From contig OY986436.1 in assembly GCA_963920525.1 (NCBI GenBank), forward strand, positions 32,095,574 through 32,159,573: a DNA stretch of 64,000 nucleotides, given 5' to 3'. The DNA comes from Dichetophora obliterata (lineage: Eukaryota; Arthropoda; Insecta; Diptera; Sciomyzidae). The notes beneath the pieces are model-generated. The model saw only the letters and a list, made by a program, of their open reading frames with translations, did no database searches and had not been told where the DNA came from. The position numbers and the translations under genes were made by a program. The first letter of the stretch is position 1. Each line of letters begins with the position of its first letter. Shown one piece after another: positions 9,843 to 20,902 of this stretch.

Positions 9843-10232
9843 CTATAAATTTGTTTTTAGAGCCTCGACATCTACGCTAGTGTCTGTAGGCGAAAAATTT
9901 CTGCCAACTCCAATTCGCCGAATAATATTCCACTTCGTTTCGCTGTCTATGGCAGAGCTAAATTTAGATTCATAATATGCTAACTTGGCAATTTTCACCG
10001 CCCTGACTACATTTTTTCTGCATATTCGGAAAATATTATAACGCTCGGGTGTTTTGAGACGTTTCCATTTATTATACGCTGCGTCACGTTTTTTCATTAA
10101 ACTTTTAAGGGTACTGGAAAACCAGGGTCTTAGATAGTGCTTTACAACTTTAGTTTTAAGAGGAACATGTTTTTCAAATAGTGAATTGACGTTACGTTGC
10201 AGAAAATCTAACTTATCATTTACTGATAGCAT
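9843..10232 (-). pseudogene. LINE ORF2 linker between endonuclease and reverse transcriptase
   Basis: A 129-codon open stretch encodes the usual connector: NVNSLFEKHVPLKTKVV, LRPWFSSTLKSLMKKRD and YNIFRICRKNVVRAVK, including the PWF/..KRDAAY.KWK pattern found between the endonuclease and polymerase of Jockey- and CR1-type LINEs. It lies between the endonuclease part (10,365 and above) and the reverse transcriptase (9,780 and below) in the expected order. Frame breaks occur at both ends. No catalytic function is attributed to this region. Confidence 0.75.
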
Positions 10233-10279
10233 GTGATAACTTCTGTCCTGTCGACGTGATTGAGCTCTGTCTGAAGAGA

Positions 10280-10960
10280 GCTAAAATCTCTTATTTTAAA
10301 ATCTCGGTATGTTATTTTTTGCTCTGGTATTTACAGCTCAAAATTATGGCAAAGAAAAATCAGGTTATGCTTGGAAAACAGGAGCAGAAAACTGGTCATA
10401 AAGTAAGACTTTATCATTATCACCGACAAAAAAGAGGGGTAGCAGCGAATTTCTATTTTTGGAAAAGTGTGTGGGTGTGGTACAGTTTGGCGACGTAAGA
10501 CCAAGTGCACACATGTCATCTGATAAATGAGTTTCAACCAATAAATCACAATTAAAATCGCCACAAATTATGATGTCAGCATAGGAGCTTACCACCGATT
10601 CAATTTTCAACATTAAGTTTTCTGTATGGACATAACGATTTGGCCTTTAAACTGTGCCGACAAGTAGTTTTTTGAATTCAATATTATCTTCAGAGTTTGA
10701 TTTACTGATTAAGTTGCATGCAATACCATCTTTAACAAAAATTGCAACCCCACCGGCATGAGACTCTCGATCAGCACGAAATGATCTATAACAATTTACA
10801 CTAAAGACACTTTCTTGAACAGAAGGATGAAACCATGTTTCAGATACACAAATTATATCCATGTTTGAGTTTGCAAAAGTGTACCGAAACTAATCAATTT
10901 TTTTATTTAAACTTTGCGCATTAATATGACATACCTGTAGTCCCGTCGCTTGCCTGCTTA
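10280..10960 (-). pseudogene. LINE apurinic-type endonuclease domain
   Basis: From about 10,945 leftward the minus strand reads LQVCHINAQSLNKKID, an in-frame TAG, then FRYTFANSNMDIICVSETW with the catalytic Glu of the AP-like endonuclease. It continues SFRADRESHAGGVAIFVKDG, then, after a frame change, SYADIIICGDFNCDLL with the GDFN catalytic motif, and ends with FFVGDNDKVLLYDQF and SKHNLIFLCHN, where the usual HD is altered to HN. The domain nicks target DNA to prime reverse transcription. The stop, two frameshifts and the altered HD make it inactive. It heads the ORF2 remnant that continues at 10,232. Confidence 0.8.
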
Positions 10961-11330
10961 ATATTTGAATTAAAGCATAGAGATTGTCTCTAGAACAACA
11001 ACGACCATAATTATTCGAACTCACAATGGATATGGTTTGAGGTAAAAAGGCGCGTATTTGCAGCGTTTAAATATTCATTGATTTTTCTTAAATTACTGCC
11101 AATGGCAAGCCCATATTAAAGTAAAACTTTCTGTAACCCAAAACGTAATCGATTGCACGAGTGTTCTGCAACATTTTATTCATTGCCTGTAAGCAAATTT
11201 TTGTTTGTTAGTTTTTCTTAAACGTTTGTCGCTAAACATTTGGCCGTCCAAAAATTAACAATACTCAACAAACTAGTTTACTGATTTATATTGAGTTTCT
11301 TTATAAATTAGCCACGAAAATATTTTGCCG
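10961..11330. other. Probable LINE 5' remnant, no readable gene
   Basis: The minus strand just upstream of the endonuclease holds short coding-like pieces (for example SNLRKINEYLNAANTRLF) that could be the end of ORF1 or the start of ORF2, but frames change too often to assign. Beyond about 11,170 nothing can be recognised. Confidence 0.35.
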
Positions 11331-11476
11331 CCCTTTCAATTCGGCTGCAACCAAATAGATTCCGTTTCTAACATTTTTTTTTTTCCTAAAAATTTTTCAG
11401 CCCATAAAAATTTTTCCGCCCCTAAAATGTTGCCGCCCTAGGCCCGGGCCTCACGGGCCTAGGCCTAAATTCAGTA
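11331..11476 (-). mobile_element. GC-rich hAT-type transposon terminus
   Basis: In strongly AT-rich surroundings this stretch repeats GCCGCCC, CCGCCCC and GCCGCCCTAGGCCC, then CGGGCCTAGGCC, ending in CAGTACTG. Read on the minus strand it begins CCAGTACTGAATTTAGGCCT. The other GC-rich block, read on the plus strand from 2125, also begins CCAGT and contains CCTAGGCCC. The pair could be the two inverted ends of one hAT element whose transposase tail is at 2284-2480, with the LINEs inserted inside. GGCCCGGGCC and the flanking CCTAGG also form a local palindrome. Confidence 0.4.
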
Positions 11477-11482
11477 CTGGAT

Positions 11483-11832
11483 AGATCTGCATTTAAAAAA
11501 AAATTTGCGAAATTGGGAATGAGAAAACCTAAATTAAAGGACTATATCAAAGAAGAGGGATCAAGTAAACGACTAAAATCTAAATAATGAACAAAAAAAT
11601 GTTGTCTTGCACTTGTAGGAGCCAAAATTTGTGGTGTTTAACGTTACACATCTTTTCGAAGTGAGCTTCGAGGTAGGTCTGCATTTCTTCAAAAATTACC
11701 GAAGTTGGCAATAAAAGAACCATATCGAAAAAGAGGAATTAACTAAACGACTAAAATCGAAATAATGAAAAAAAGTTGTCTTGCACTTCTTCTAGGAGCT
11801 TAAATGTGTGGTATTAAACGTTACATTTTGTT
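11483..11832. repeat. Direct duplication, two diverged copies of about 160 bp
   Basis: The copies start at AGATCTGCATTT (about 11,483) and AGGTCTGCATTTC (about 11,675), an offset of about 192 bp. Shared anchors in order are AAACGACTAAAATC, AAATAATGAA, GTTGTCTTGCACTT, GTAGGAGC or CTAGGAGC, then TTTAACGTTACA or TTAAACGTTACA. No coding capacity is seen. Confidence 0.75.
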
Positions 11833-12035
11833 CTTTTTTGTTCCCATTTAAATTTTTTGCAATTTCGATCTGGTGCTCGACACAGGCGAAATGAACGTAT
11901 CTGCATGAAACGTGGCAAAAGCACACTGGTTTGATATTTATGTTTTGCGATGGTATGGTTTATAAATGAACGGAATATAGTCGATACAGAGCAAACTTAT
12001 TTTTTCGGCCGTTACTCCTATAGAAAAAATTGACC

Positions 12036-12170
12036 ACTGTAAGTCCGGTGACAATGCAATATTATGATAAAATTTTTTGCCTCACCCCCTTTTATCGCCC
12101 ACAAATCAATAAAATGCTATATCTCCAAGACTACTGGCTCAATTCAGCTAAAATTTTTGTAGTAAATAAA
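12036..12170. repeat. Third copy of the interspersed repeat found at 1580-1800
   Basis: It shares GTAAGTCCGGTGACAATGCA and the following ATATTATG with 1590-1617, then CCCACAAATCAATA, AATGCTATAT(C/T)TCCAA, ACT(-)GGCT and TCAG(C/T)TAAAATTTT with 1620-1682. The two places bracket the whole hAT/LINE/transposon complex, so that complex may have inserted into this repeat. Confidence 0.75.
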
Positions 12171-12340
12171 CATTAAAAAAATAATGTTTTAACGTAAGTA
12201 GTGTAAATCGTGTAAATAATGTTAATACTGTAATAAGGTTAATGATCAAAATAATTAAAATGCTGTTGTATTTGCTAAGTTTTGAAAATAAAAGATGTTA
12301 ATAAACCTTAAAGACTAAATCGTAAAAAATTAAAGAAGGA

Positions 12341-12921
12341 GTAAAAAATTTTTAAAAAAGAAGCTTTTATTTAAAAAAAGACGTGAACTAAAGAGAAAAA
12401 AAATAAATTTAAGTGACATTTGTCATGTATGTATATAGTAGGTATATTTTAGGTGCAGAAGAAGCCCTCTCTTGGTTACTCATCATCATAATATAAGCGT
12501 AAGTAAATTGGTAAGTTCTTTGTAAATTTTGAATTTTTCAAATACATTTATATTTAAAAGCTTGAGGCACCGATGACCGTGATCCGTTATACAGATTTAC
12601 TACTCAATATCAGTGGCATTTTTTAGTAAGCTTACCTGTATATAAACTGCGATCCATTATACAGGTTTGCTACACAATATCACTGCCTTAAGCTTTTAAA
12701 TTTAAATGTATTTGAAAAATTCTAAATTTAAATAAGTCCTTAGAACTTATCAATTTATGTACGCTTATATTATGATGATGAGAAACCAATAGAGGGGTTC
12801 TTCTACACCTAGAATATACCTACTATATACATATATGAAAAATGTCACATAAATGTATTTTTTTCGTTTTCGTTTAAGTCTTTTTTAAATAAGAGCTTAT
12901 TTTTTTAAAAAAAATTTTTAC
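12341..12921. mobile_element. Large foldback: two arms of about 225 bp around a 126-bp loop
   Basis: The left arm (12,341-12,563) and the reverse complement of the right arm (12,690-12,921) share long identical strings: TATATAGTAGGTATATT, CTCATCATCATAATATAAGC, ATTTTTCAAATACATTTA and TTTAAAAGCTT at the loop edge. Differences are scattered substitutions and a few indels. Arms may extend weakly outward to about 12,305 and 12,968. No protein can be encoded, so this is a non-autonomous foldback element or a large MITE. On a single strand it could form a hairpin more than 200 bp long. Confidence 0.8.
12581..12687. repeat. Direct repeat pair inside the foldback loop
   Basis: Bases 12,581-12,617 and 12,651-12,687 match at 31 of 37 positions (GATCC(G/A)TTATACAG start, CAATATCA near the end), period 70. 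Direct repeats inside the loop of a foldback are unusual. Confidence 0.75.
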
Positions 12922-13085
12922 TTTTTATTTTTCATTAATGAACAACAGTTCTTAGACTTTGAAACTACAAATCAAAAATAATTTGGTACTTGGTATAACC
13001 CATTCCCAAAACGATTCATCACTACACTCAATAAGTTTGACGTTTTCAACTTAACAAATGGTATCTGCTAAACAAAAACATGGTG
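12922..13085. other. Spacer between foldback and inverted-repeat element
   Basis: AT-rich, with no structure beyond a weak outward extension of the foldback arm. Confidence 0.5.
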
Positions 13086-13800
13086 CTGAGCTTGTTAACT
13101 TGCTAACAAGCTGCTAAAGGCTCAAACATAACTGACTCGAGCCGGCTGCAGGTAATGTTAAAAATTTACGAAAAGCTAGCTCAAGTTATGTCAAATACTT
13201 AATTTAACCGAAATGACTTGAGCGAGCTCGTCTTTAAGTCATTAAAAAAATTCGGCAATTTGTATATTCATTCGTTTTGTTTGGTTTATTCTGCTGCATT
13301 TGCAATAACTAGTGTCCGACTGAAAATTCGGTTTCGGCTACTGCCAGTTTCAGCCCTTTTTGTCAGTTTCGAAACTAGCCGAAACTTTTGGTAAAAATTT
13401 CTTGCATCAGTCATTTAATTCAAATATATAAGTTTGGTTTAGTAAAAATATTTACAACGCATTGCACAATAAAAAAAATTGAATTCGTCTATAACTTGAT
13501 TTATCGTGCTAACAAAAACCATTTTGGTTATTTTTATGCGTTCGATGCTATCATTTTCGATTTCATCATTAAACTTCCAAACGCATTCTGTGTGTGTGGA
13601 ATAAAGGAAAAGTCAAAGAAATATTTCTTTTTTTATAATACTAAACCTTTTAAAAAACAAAAATACTATATTTTGTAGTTATATAAAAATGAACATTGTA
13701 GGTGTATACTATTTTGAATGTGTACGGAAGGTATAAAGTATGCAATACTTTTGTAATAAAAAATTATCTCATTTATTTTTACAGTAAACTTCAATTAATT

Positions 13801-14501
13801 CCCTTTAGGAAAATCAACTAATTTAAAAGCAGTTGAAAAAGTAGTTTTTTGTCAACCACTAGTTGAAATTCTGATTTTTTTTCCGTAGAACGAACTAACA
13901 TATTTTGTATGGTGATGTCCGCTAAATAAGTCAATTGACTTTCGTCTGCATATGTTTTCAACTACTTGTTAAATTAGTTGAATTTAAATTATTTTTTTAA
14001 CTACTTTAAAATAAATCAATTGAAAACTAGTTAATATTCTGCTTACTGAAGATGAATTTAAAAGCATAAAAATTTTAAATTTCTATACACCAAAGAGATC
14101 ATTTATTTTATTGTTTTTAAAAAAAAAATACATAAATTCATGTAAGTGAAAGCCTAATGTTAATAATATTTGATGAATTAGCATGGTTAAATATATACTA
14201 ACTTGTAATCTAATAAAAATTTGCAAAAAAACATGTCAAAATCAGAGTAGTTGCTGCATTAATATAATTCAAAGTAGTTTTTAAGCCAATTGTTTTGAAG
14301 TAGTTTTTGAATGACTTGATAAATAATGCAATAAAAACTAATCAAAATTGAAGTGGATGCCGCCTTAATATAATTCAAAACTTTTCAAAATTGAAGTGGA
14401 TGCCGCCTTAATATAATTCAAAGTAGTTCATAAACTAGTTTATTTTAAAATAGTTTTTTAATTAGTTGTTTTTAAAAACAAGTTAGTTTGTTCCTATAGG
14501 G
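13801..14501. mobile_element. Nested MITE-like element with CCCTWTAGGAA ends
   Basis: The left end reads CCCTTTAGGAAAATCAACTA and the reverse complement of the right end reads CCCTATAGGAACAAACTAAC. Inside, both halves are dense in AGTTG/TAGTT/CAACTA words in both orientations, as in elements grown from subterminal repeats. Length is 701 bp, with no coding capacity. TAAACTTCAAT occurs just outside on both sides (about 13,785 and 14,508), which could be a long target duplication or chance. Confidence 0.5.
14343..14428. repeat. 43-bp tandem duplication
   Basis: CAAAATTGAAGTGGATGCCG and the next 17 bases occur at 14,343 and again at 14,386, nearly identical over 37 bases. A more diverged relative (GTAGTTGCTGCATTAATATA) lies at about 14,249. 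It is internal to the nested MITE-like element. Confidence 0.85.
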
Positions 14502-14889
14502 TTAGTATAAACTTCAATATTCAAATAATACCTTTTTTGCATAACATTTTTTTATGTGTATGAAAGTACTTTTGTTTCCTTTTAATATAAAAAAATTATT
14601 TTTAAAAACTTAAATTTTCATATTAATCGGATTCGGTTTCGCCAGAATATTATAAAATGGAACATTCGATTTCAATCGCTTTGGCTGCAGCCAGATCAAG
14701 TTATCGAAACTTGACGAAAAAGCTATCTTGAGCAATTATAGTTTGTACGCATCATTTCTATGTATTCGTATAAAATTTGACATTTGCTGTAGACAGCTTG
14801 AGCCTTTTATGTTTGAGCCTTAAATTTTTCCCCATATAAAAATTTGACAGGAGCTAACAAATTTGTTAAATTTAACAAGTTAGCAGGGC

Positions 14890-17800
14890 TTAACTAATAT
14901 AGTGAAGAGAACAAATAATGCAATGACTTTTTTTTGCTTTGTATAAATCTTTCACTACCAATATGGGACGACAAAACCTTATGCTTTTTTGGTTTTCAAA
15001 AAAATGTTGCCCTAAAGTGTTTGGTAAAGTGTTAGGCAAAACTAATGTCACCATGTCATACCAAAATTTAGTGAAAAATGTGTAAATTATTCATACAGAT
15101 ACAGATTTTCGTGCCGCAGAGTGTTATTATTCATAGCTAGTTCTACTTTTATATTAATTTTTTTAATTAATACGTCCGTTAATGTGTTGCCATCGAATAA
15201 ACTGTATAATGAAAAAAAATATTTGTTTTATAAAAATCAACTCTATCTGGCTTTTATGGGGGCACCAAAGGAGATGTTTGTAAAGATATCTGTGTTTCTG
15301 ACAATAAGCCTTTTCACATTTATTTTTTTATATTTTTAAACCTCCTTTTTGTTGACTGCTTTGTCGTATGATTTACAAGATTTCATCACAATTGCTTTGT
15401 TAGATTTTATCAGATTATGATAGCAACTCCAACCCCATTATAGTGACACAAGAAACGACATCAATAAACATTAAAAAAGCATTTTACCGCTTCTTAGTAC
15501 CTACTCTCCCACACAGTAAAGTCTGTTTCAGAAAAACACTTTTGTTAGACACTTGCTCATCCTTAAGCATCCTTATCATCATGTTTACGCATTTTAAGCT
15601 CGCGATAAGTTAGAGTTATTTTCTTTTTTTTACTTGGAAATGTTTCTCTGTGGGCCTGTGCGGTTGATAAAACTGTCAACGACAGCTATGCATAGCTTAA
15701 GAATACTCCTTAGGAAATGTTACTCAAGCGTTCACATGACAAACATATCATAGGCACACAAAAAAGAATTACTGAAAGCAATAATTGACTTTTTAAAGAT
15801 TGATGGAGAGATACAATAGAAAATGAAATTTTAAGTGGAATGCAAGGTTTTTTTTTTTTAATAAACAACATTTTGTCAATGTATAGGTATGTAAAGGACT
15901 ATTTAAAATGACGAAATTATTAAAACTTCACTGTTACCTCTAATTTTTATGCTCATCTCACAATTTGAGAACCATCCATCAAAACATGATTTATTCATTT
16001 TTGTTCTCCTGTAGCTATAAATTCTTTGCGTAACTTTAGATATTGTAATAATTTGGAATAGTTGCTCTTTGAATATGTGCACATAAGTGAATAATTTAAA
16101 TATGTCATGAATACGTACCTTAAGTCAATAAACTGAATGCACTTACATACCTTAGCGTTGCATTGAACGAGTTGATATTCCATGAGTTAAATTTGCATGG
16201 TACATAAAATAATCGAATTGAGTTCCAACAATTTACTAGCTATCATTGAAACGTTCCCCTTAAGGCACCTTTTGGCAGACATGTGTCCAAGCTGAATTGT
16301 ATGGTTTTTATTTAATTTATGGAAGCAAAGTGATGAACAGAAGTGCTTCTATGTTAGCAAATATTCTGCATAACAACTTTTTTATGCAAATTAGACTTGT
16401 GTGCTATTTTTTTACATTTTTTGGTCTTTTTTTAAAATTTAACTTAAATTTTTTAATAAATATAATATTAAAACAAATTAATTTTTTAAGAATTCTGAAA
16501 ATTTTAAAAAAATTTCAGATGAATCAGAAACATCAAATTCTAGAAGTTGTGCGATTTGTAAAAGAATGATCCATTTACGTATTGTTTTTTTGGCCTCTTA
16601 CTACTAGAATTTGGCAATCGAAGTGAACAAATTTTTTTGGTTGTTGAACAATCCATCAAATTTTCTTTCATATTTTTTTTTTATTCTACATTTTTAATAT
16701 TTAACTTTCGAAAAATTACAAATATTTCAGTTTAATAATATTAATTTTTACATTCCCTAAAAATACTCTAAACATCAAAATATCTATTATATATAATTTA
16801 AACTCAATTTTAGAAGAGCTTTACTTGATGACTACAGGTTTAATTAAAGTTTTTGACATTGAAAGCAGAGGAATGTATTATTATAGTATTTCCTTTGCAT
16901 ATATTTTATCAATATCAGAAAATGATAACATTGTATGAGAACTAAAGTAAATGCATTCAAATAAAAAGGTTAAAAGTATAAGTGTGTGGAAAACCTTAAG
17001 CACATCAGGCGACGCTCTGCTACGAACACATGGTTAGGCTGTAAAACTGTTACATAAAAATGTGCACTTTAAGTTTATTCAGTCAATTTACGTTGAATAC
17101 CTATCAACTTGTCTTCCTGTCTGACTTCATGAAGCTACATAATTCGAAGAAGTTCGTCGCCGTCGTCGTTGTCGGTGTCCTATGAGTTCTTCACACAAAC
17201 ACATATAAAAATAGATTTGTGTATGCGAAGTTTTTGCTTGAAAGGAGGTCAAAAACTTGAAAATTTATTCAAGCAAATATTTGAGGTCAGATTGAATCAA
17301 AGTGGTGGCTGTTTGGTGGTTGTTTAAAGATGATACCTTTACTGAAACATGCATACATGTGTGTATGTGGAAAGACCTTTCTAACAATAAAAGGCAAGCT
17401 AGCATGATTTTAGGATCTAACATTTGAGTTTGTAAAGGTTGTTCTTCATTAACATAAAATTGGTTCTGCAGGTTAACCAGAGTTAAGTTTTGTTAATTTT
17501 TTATAGTATTTTCAATAAAATTGATTGTTAAGTTTGTGTTTTTAAGCCAAATTAATTGTATTAGTTTTAGGAATGATACTTTGAACTTTTGAAATTAAGA
17601 ACGATCTCTTATATTTGTTTTTCGTTCTATAATGAAATCTTTGAACTTACATAGAATAGTAAACAATTTATATGTCTTTATCAGATACATCATATAAGAT
17701 GAAGGAACGAAAGATATTTTTTATTAATATCCACATCAAATCTCTTTCATAATATTCTTATATATTGCTTGCCTTAATTGAACTATGCAGCAGATTTTAT

Positions 17801-19290
17801 TACCTATTTTTTGGCACAAATTGAGATAAAGTTTCACACGTTTGTCTCTCATTCACAGAGTGTGCGCCTCTTTTTGTCAGCAACTCTTTGAATATTTATT
17901 AAGATATTAAGTATAATTTCCATAAACAAGAGATATAACTTTTTCTGGCAACAAAACGTGCGTACCTGAGTATCTATCTTTTCGGTCTATGTATGACAAG
18001 CACGTAAGTGTGCAGCAGAAATCTGTGTGAACGCATACAAATTGCATACGTTTTGGTAGCAAAAATTTCATCGCATATTATTTTAATTTCAGCAACATGC
18101 ACTTGCAGTTATATTGTATGATTTTAAATTTTTGGGTAGTTTTCTAGTTGTTTTGACCATGTTTTTTTTAAACGAAAGTATTTTTGATGAAATTGTTAAC
18201 AATTTGAAACGTTCAACAATTAGAGAATTATGCAATTAAACATGTGAAAATATTTTGTTTGCTTTATAGAGCTGCTTTTTAGATTGTTTTTCTTTATACT
18301 AGATACAATATAATTTTGTTACTTAAAGCTTTTTCTGCGTGATTCTATAAATTCCTTGGTCACAAGATAACTCATGCATTTTTTATGGAACTATTGGGTT
18401 GTTCAGGAAGAAAGTACTTTTTTCTGGTAGGCATCACTGTTATAGTCAAAGATCTGTCACATGTTGACGTATATATAATTTTTTGTGTTCAGCTCTTTAC
18501 TTACATGAAAAACAAAAAAAAATCCGTTTCCTGCTTTTCCTTGGGAATGATGTTTTACGAGTGTTTAAAAAAATTGAGAGCTTTGATGAGCATATACGAC
18601 ATAGTTGGCTCTTTCACTTAAAAAAAGGCAACTAAAGCAACGAGTATAAATTATACCAAGAGATTGCTTCATCCAGCGTTCCAACTTCTTTCCAGACTAT
18701 CAGCCATCCACCGACAGAAAAACCAAAACAATGACATCCAACGAGTTTTTGTACTCGTTATTGACGCATTGCTGTGAGTAAGAAGAAGTAAACATGAAAA
18801 TGAATACGACAAGTAACGAAAGGAGAAGAAAACAATATTATAAGTATGTATGTGAATGAAAATGTAACTTCTATTTGCCACAACTTTTACAGCTTATTTT
18901 TTTGTGTTAATTTTTGGGATCTTCTTGTGTTTGACGAATTGATGTTGTTTCTAGCTGGACATTGTTGTTGCGAAGATATTCTAGCTAGATTTTGGTTGCA
19001 TCTGCAAATAATAATTTTTTTCATTAGCCGAATAAAAAGACGGAATTCTGATTCGGCTAAAGAAATAATTATCCTTTAATAAGGAGTTGCAAATATGTTT
19101 TTTTTTCATGAAGAGAAGAAAATTGCTTGTTACCCATTTGCTTTAATGTTGTTGAAATTGTTTTTATGTAGGTATTTTATTAAAAGATACCAAAGTTGCA
19201 AGCAGTCATGATTTTATTTTAAGAAATTTATTTAAGAAAATGATTTTATTTTTTATTAAAATGTCAATTTTACGACAAAACCATTGATCG
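14890..19290. other. Long AT-rich stretch without a supportable gene
   Basis: I read both strands and found no domain, RNA gene or repeat I could name. Open frames of 62-90 codons (for example 15,121-15,339, a hydrophobic F/I/L-rich frame, and 16,297-16,569) have compositions expected by chance in DNA this AT-rich. A GTCGTCGCC-type CGTCGT run at about 17,155-17,180 is a minor trinucleotide cluster. This could be ordinary unique intergenic or intronic DNA. Confidence 0.6.
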
Positions 19291-19298
19291 TAGATGCA

Positions 19299-19375
19299 TG
19301 TATATATATATATATATAGTATAGAATAGTATAGATATATATTAATATTATATTTATTATTATATACACATATAC
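19299..19375. repeat. TA-rich microsatellite
   Basis: A perfect (TA) run of about 20 bases at 19,299-19,318 is followed by imperfect TATAG/ATATTA units up to about 19,375. Confidence 0.85.
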
Positions 19376-20264
19376 TTATAATTTTATTAGTATTCTTATT
19401 AGGTTATCTTAAACCACCAACAAAAATATACCTACCTGCCCAATCAGAAAACCCTTCAAGCATAATCAAAAGTATATTTTGATTCAATTGGAAAATATTT
19501 AAGAATTCCATTTCGTTATATTAAGATATTTATTTAAGATAGATTTTTTGTTGAAATGTATATAATTAATCCGAGTAAAACAATTTCATTTGGAACATTT
19601 TATTTTTTTATATATTTTTATATTCTTTGTTTATCACGTAATTAAAATGCAATGATAAAATTTTTAACATTTATTAGAATAATTTTGTACAAATGTAATA
19701 TTGTGACGAAATTTGTTGTGAGCATTTTTATCATGCATTTCTTAATTGGTTGGTTTTAAGCATTTTAAACATTTTAAAAATAAACAGTTTTAAACATAAT
19801 ATATAAATACAGTTTTAAACATTCATAATATATATGAATTATTTCATATATATTACTTTTGAGTAAAATTTCATGTGAGTATAATTTATATAATTGTATA
19901 ATAGCATATATTGAAACGATGTTATTTTTTTTTATTAAATATTTACAAGTTATTAGTATATTTTATGAAGTTTAAGGTATTTATTTAATACAATATGTGA
20001 CTATTGTCTTCTGTACATGCTTTTATTGGGTAAATTTTGATGACCTTTTTTTTTGGTTTTTAAAGCATTATTAAAGCACAAGAGGTTTTCATATTTTTAT
20101 GTTTTTGTTCAATGTAAAAAGTGAATATTTCTGTATTTTATTACTATGTTTAGAGGTCAGTTATATGTAAATGCAGACGTATTAACCTCGTATATGATTA
20201 TTGCCATTTTTTTAAAAGTTTGAAGAATACGATACTTTTGCATCATCGGGAGAATTAAATGGCA
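19376..20264. other. AT-rich non-coding flank of the satellite
   Basis: Very AT-rich with repeated TTTTAAACAT/AATATAT words (about 19,760-19,850). No gene or defined element is visible. Confidence 0.6.
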
Positions 20265-20272
20265 AGTTTCAT

Positions 20273-20400
20273 AGTTCCGTATGGTTGATCAATGGATTTA
20301 ATTGTTGCGATAAATGCCAATTTTAACAGTTCTGTAAGGTTGATCAATGAATTTAATTTAATAATGATAATTTAATAATAATTAATTTAATAATGATAAA
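20273..20400. repeat. Short direct repeats at the left edge of the satellite array
   Basis: Bases 20,273-20,303 and 20,328-20,358 match at 28 of 31 positions (core GGTTGATCAATG), period 55. Directly after, ATTTAATAATGATAA occurs at about 20,356 and 20,385. The second copy runs into the first satellite monomer. Confidence 0.75.
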
Positions 20401-20902
20401 ACTACATATCAGATAAGGACGATTAATGCTTTAAAATGAGCACCAGGTCCTCGTCCTTAAGAAAGAATACTCCTTTGTCCAAATGCCGTTTGCTCTATCT
20501 CTTGTAGTTTAGGAGTTGTAGAACACTTTTTGGAGTGGAAGCTGGCCAAAAACATGTGCTTTTTCCGTCATAACTCCCAAACCATACATCCTACAAGGAC
20601 GATTTATACACCAAATTGTTTCTAATACATATATACACAAGACTGCAAATTCAGAAAAAAGTTTTCTGGAATTTGATTTTTTTTCAAGAATCTTAGTTAA
20701 AATTTTTTACATGAATCATAGTTTTTGACGTGGTTTTTTTGCGATTTTTTTGATTTTTTAGCCATAACTTCTAAACCATACATCATAAAAGGACGATTTA
20801 TGCATCAAAATGTTCCTTAAGCTACTGTTCACAAGACTGTATCCTTTAAATAATTTTAAAAATTAGATTTCATGTTAATTTCATGTGCCCTTTTTTGTCA
20901 AT

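Larger units (their letters stand above)
4155..11000 (-). mobile_element. Decayed Jockey-like non-LTR retrotransposon, split by a DNA transposon
   Basis: On the minus strand this element shows, in order, an AP-type endonuclease (about 10,960-10,365), a linker (10,232-9,843), a reverse transcriptase (9,780-9,087, continuing at 5,311), a C-terminal region (5,137-4,501), a 3' untranslated region and a TAAA-rich tail (4,161-4,197). The insertion of a 3768-bp DNA transposon at 5315-9082 separates the two RT halves. The ORF2 protein of such elements nicks chromosomal DNA and copies its own RNA at the nick. Numerous frameshifts, at least two in-frame stops and a small deletion inside the RT show this copy is dead. 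Jockey-clade membership is inferred from the endonuclease layout and the C-terminal RQFFVNSIRLWNSLP motif. The 5' end beyond 11,000 is not defined. Confidence 0.85.
13086..14886. mobile_element. Decayed inverted-repeat element of about 1.8 kb with a nested insertion
   Basis: The left end (13,086-13,170) and the reverse complement of the right end (about 14,770-14,886) share CTAAC/TTAAC-rich palindromic words, AAGGCTCAAACATAA and a diverged CTCRAG..G.CT.CAG.AATGT series. The match is imperfect but long (about 75 bp). The inside is partly replaced by another element at 13,801-14,501. The 96-codon open frame at 13,388-13,678 lacks recognisable features and is probably chance. No target duplication was found. 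Confidence 0.5.

Noticed and set aside
13388..13678. 96-codon open frame
   Set aside because: It lies inside a decayed inverted-repeat element and has no recognisable motif; likely chance.
15121..15339. Hydrophobic 72-codon frame resembling a small membrane protein
   Set aside because: F/I/L-rich frames are expected by chance in AT-rich DNA; no start context, homology or partner exon supports it.
14890..19290. tRNA or other RNA genes
   Set aside because: No T-arm-like GGTTCRA word with a matching acceptor stem was seen; absence is not proven without a covariance search.
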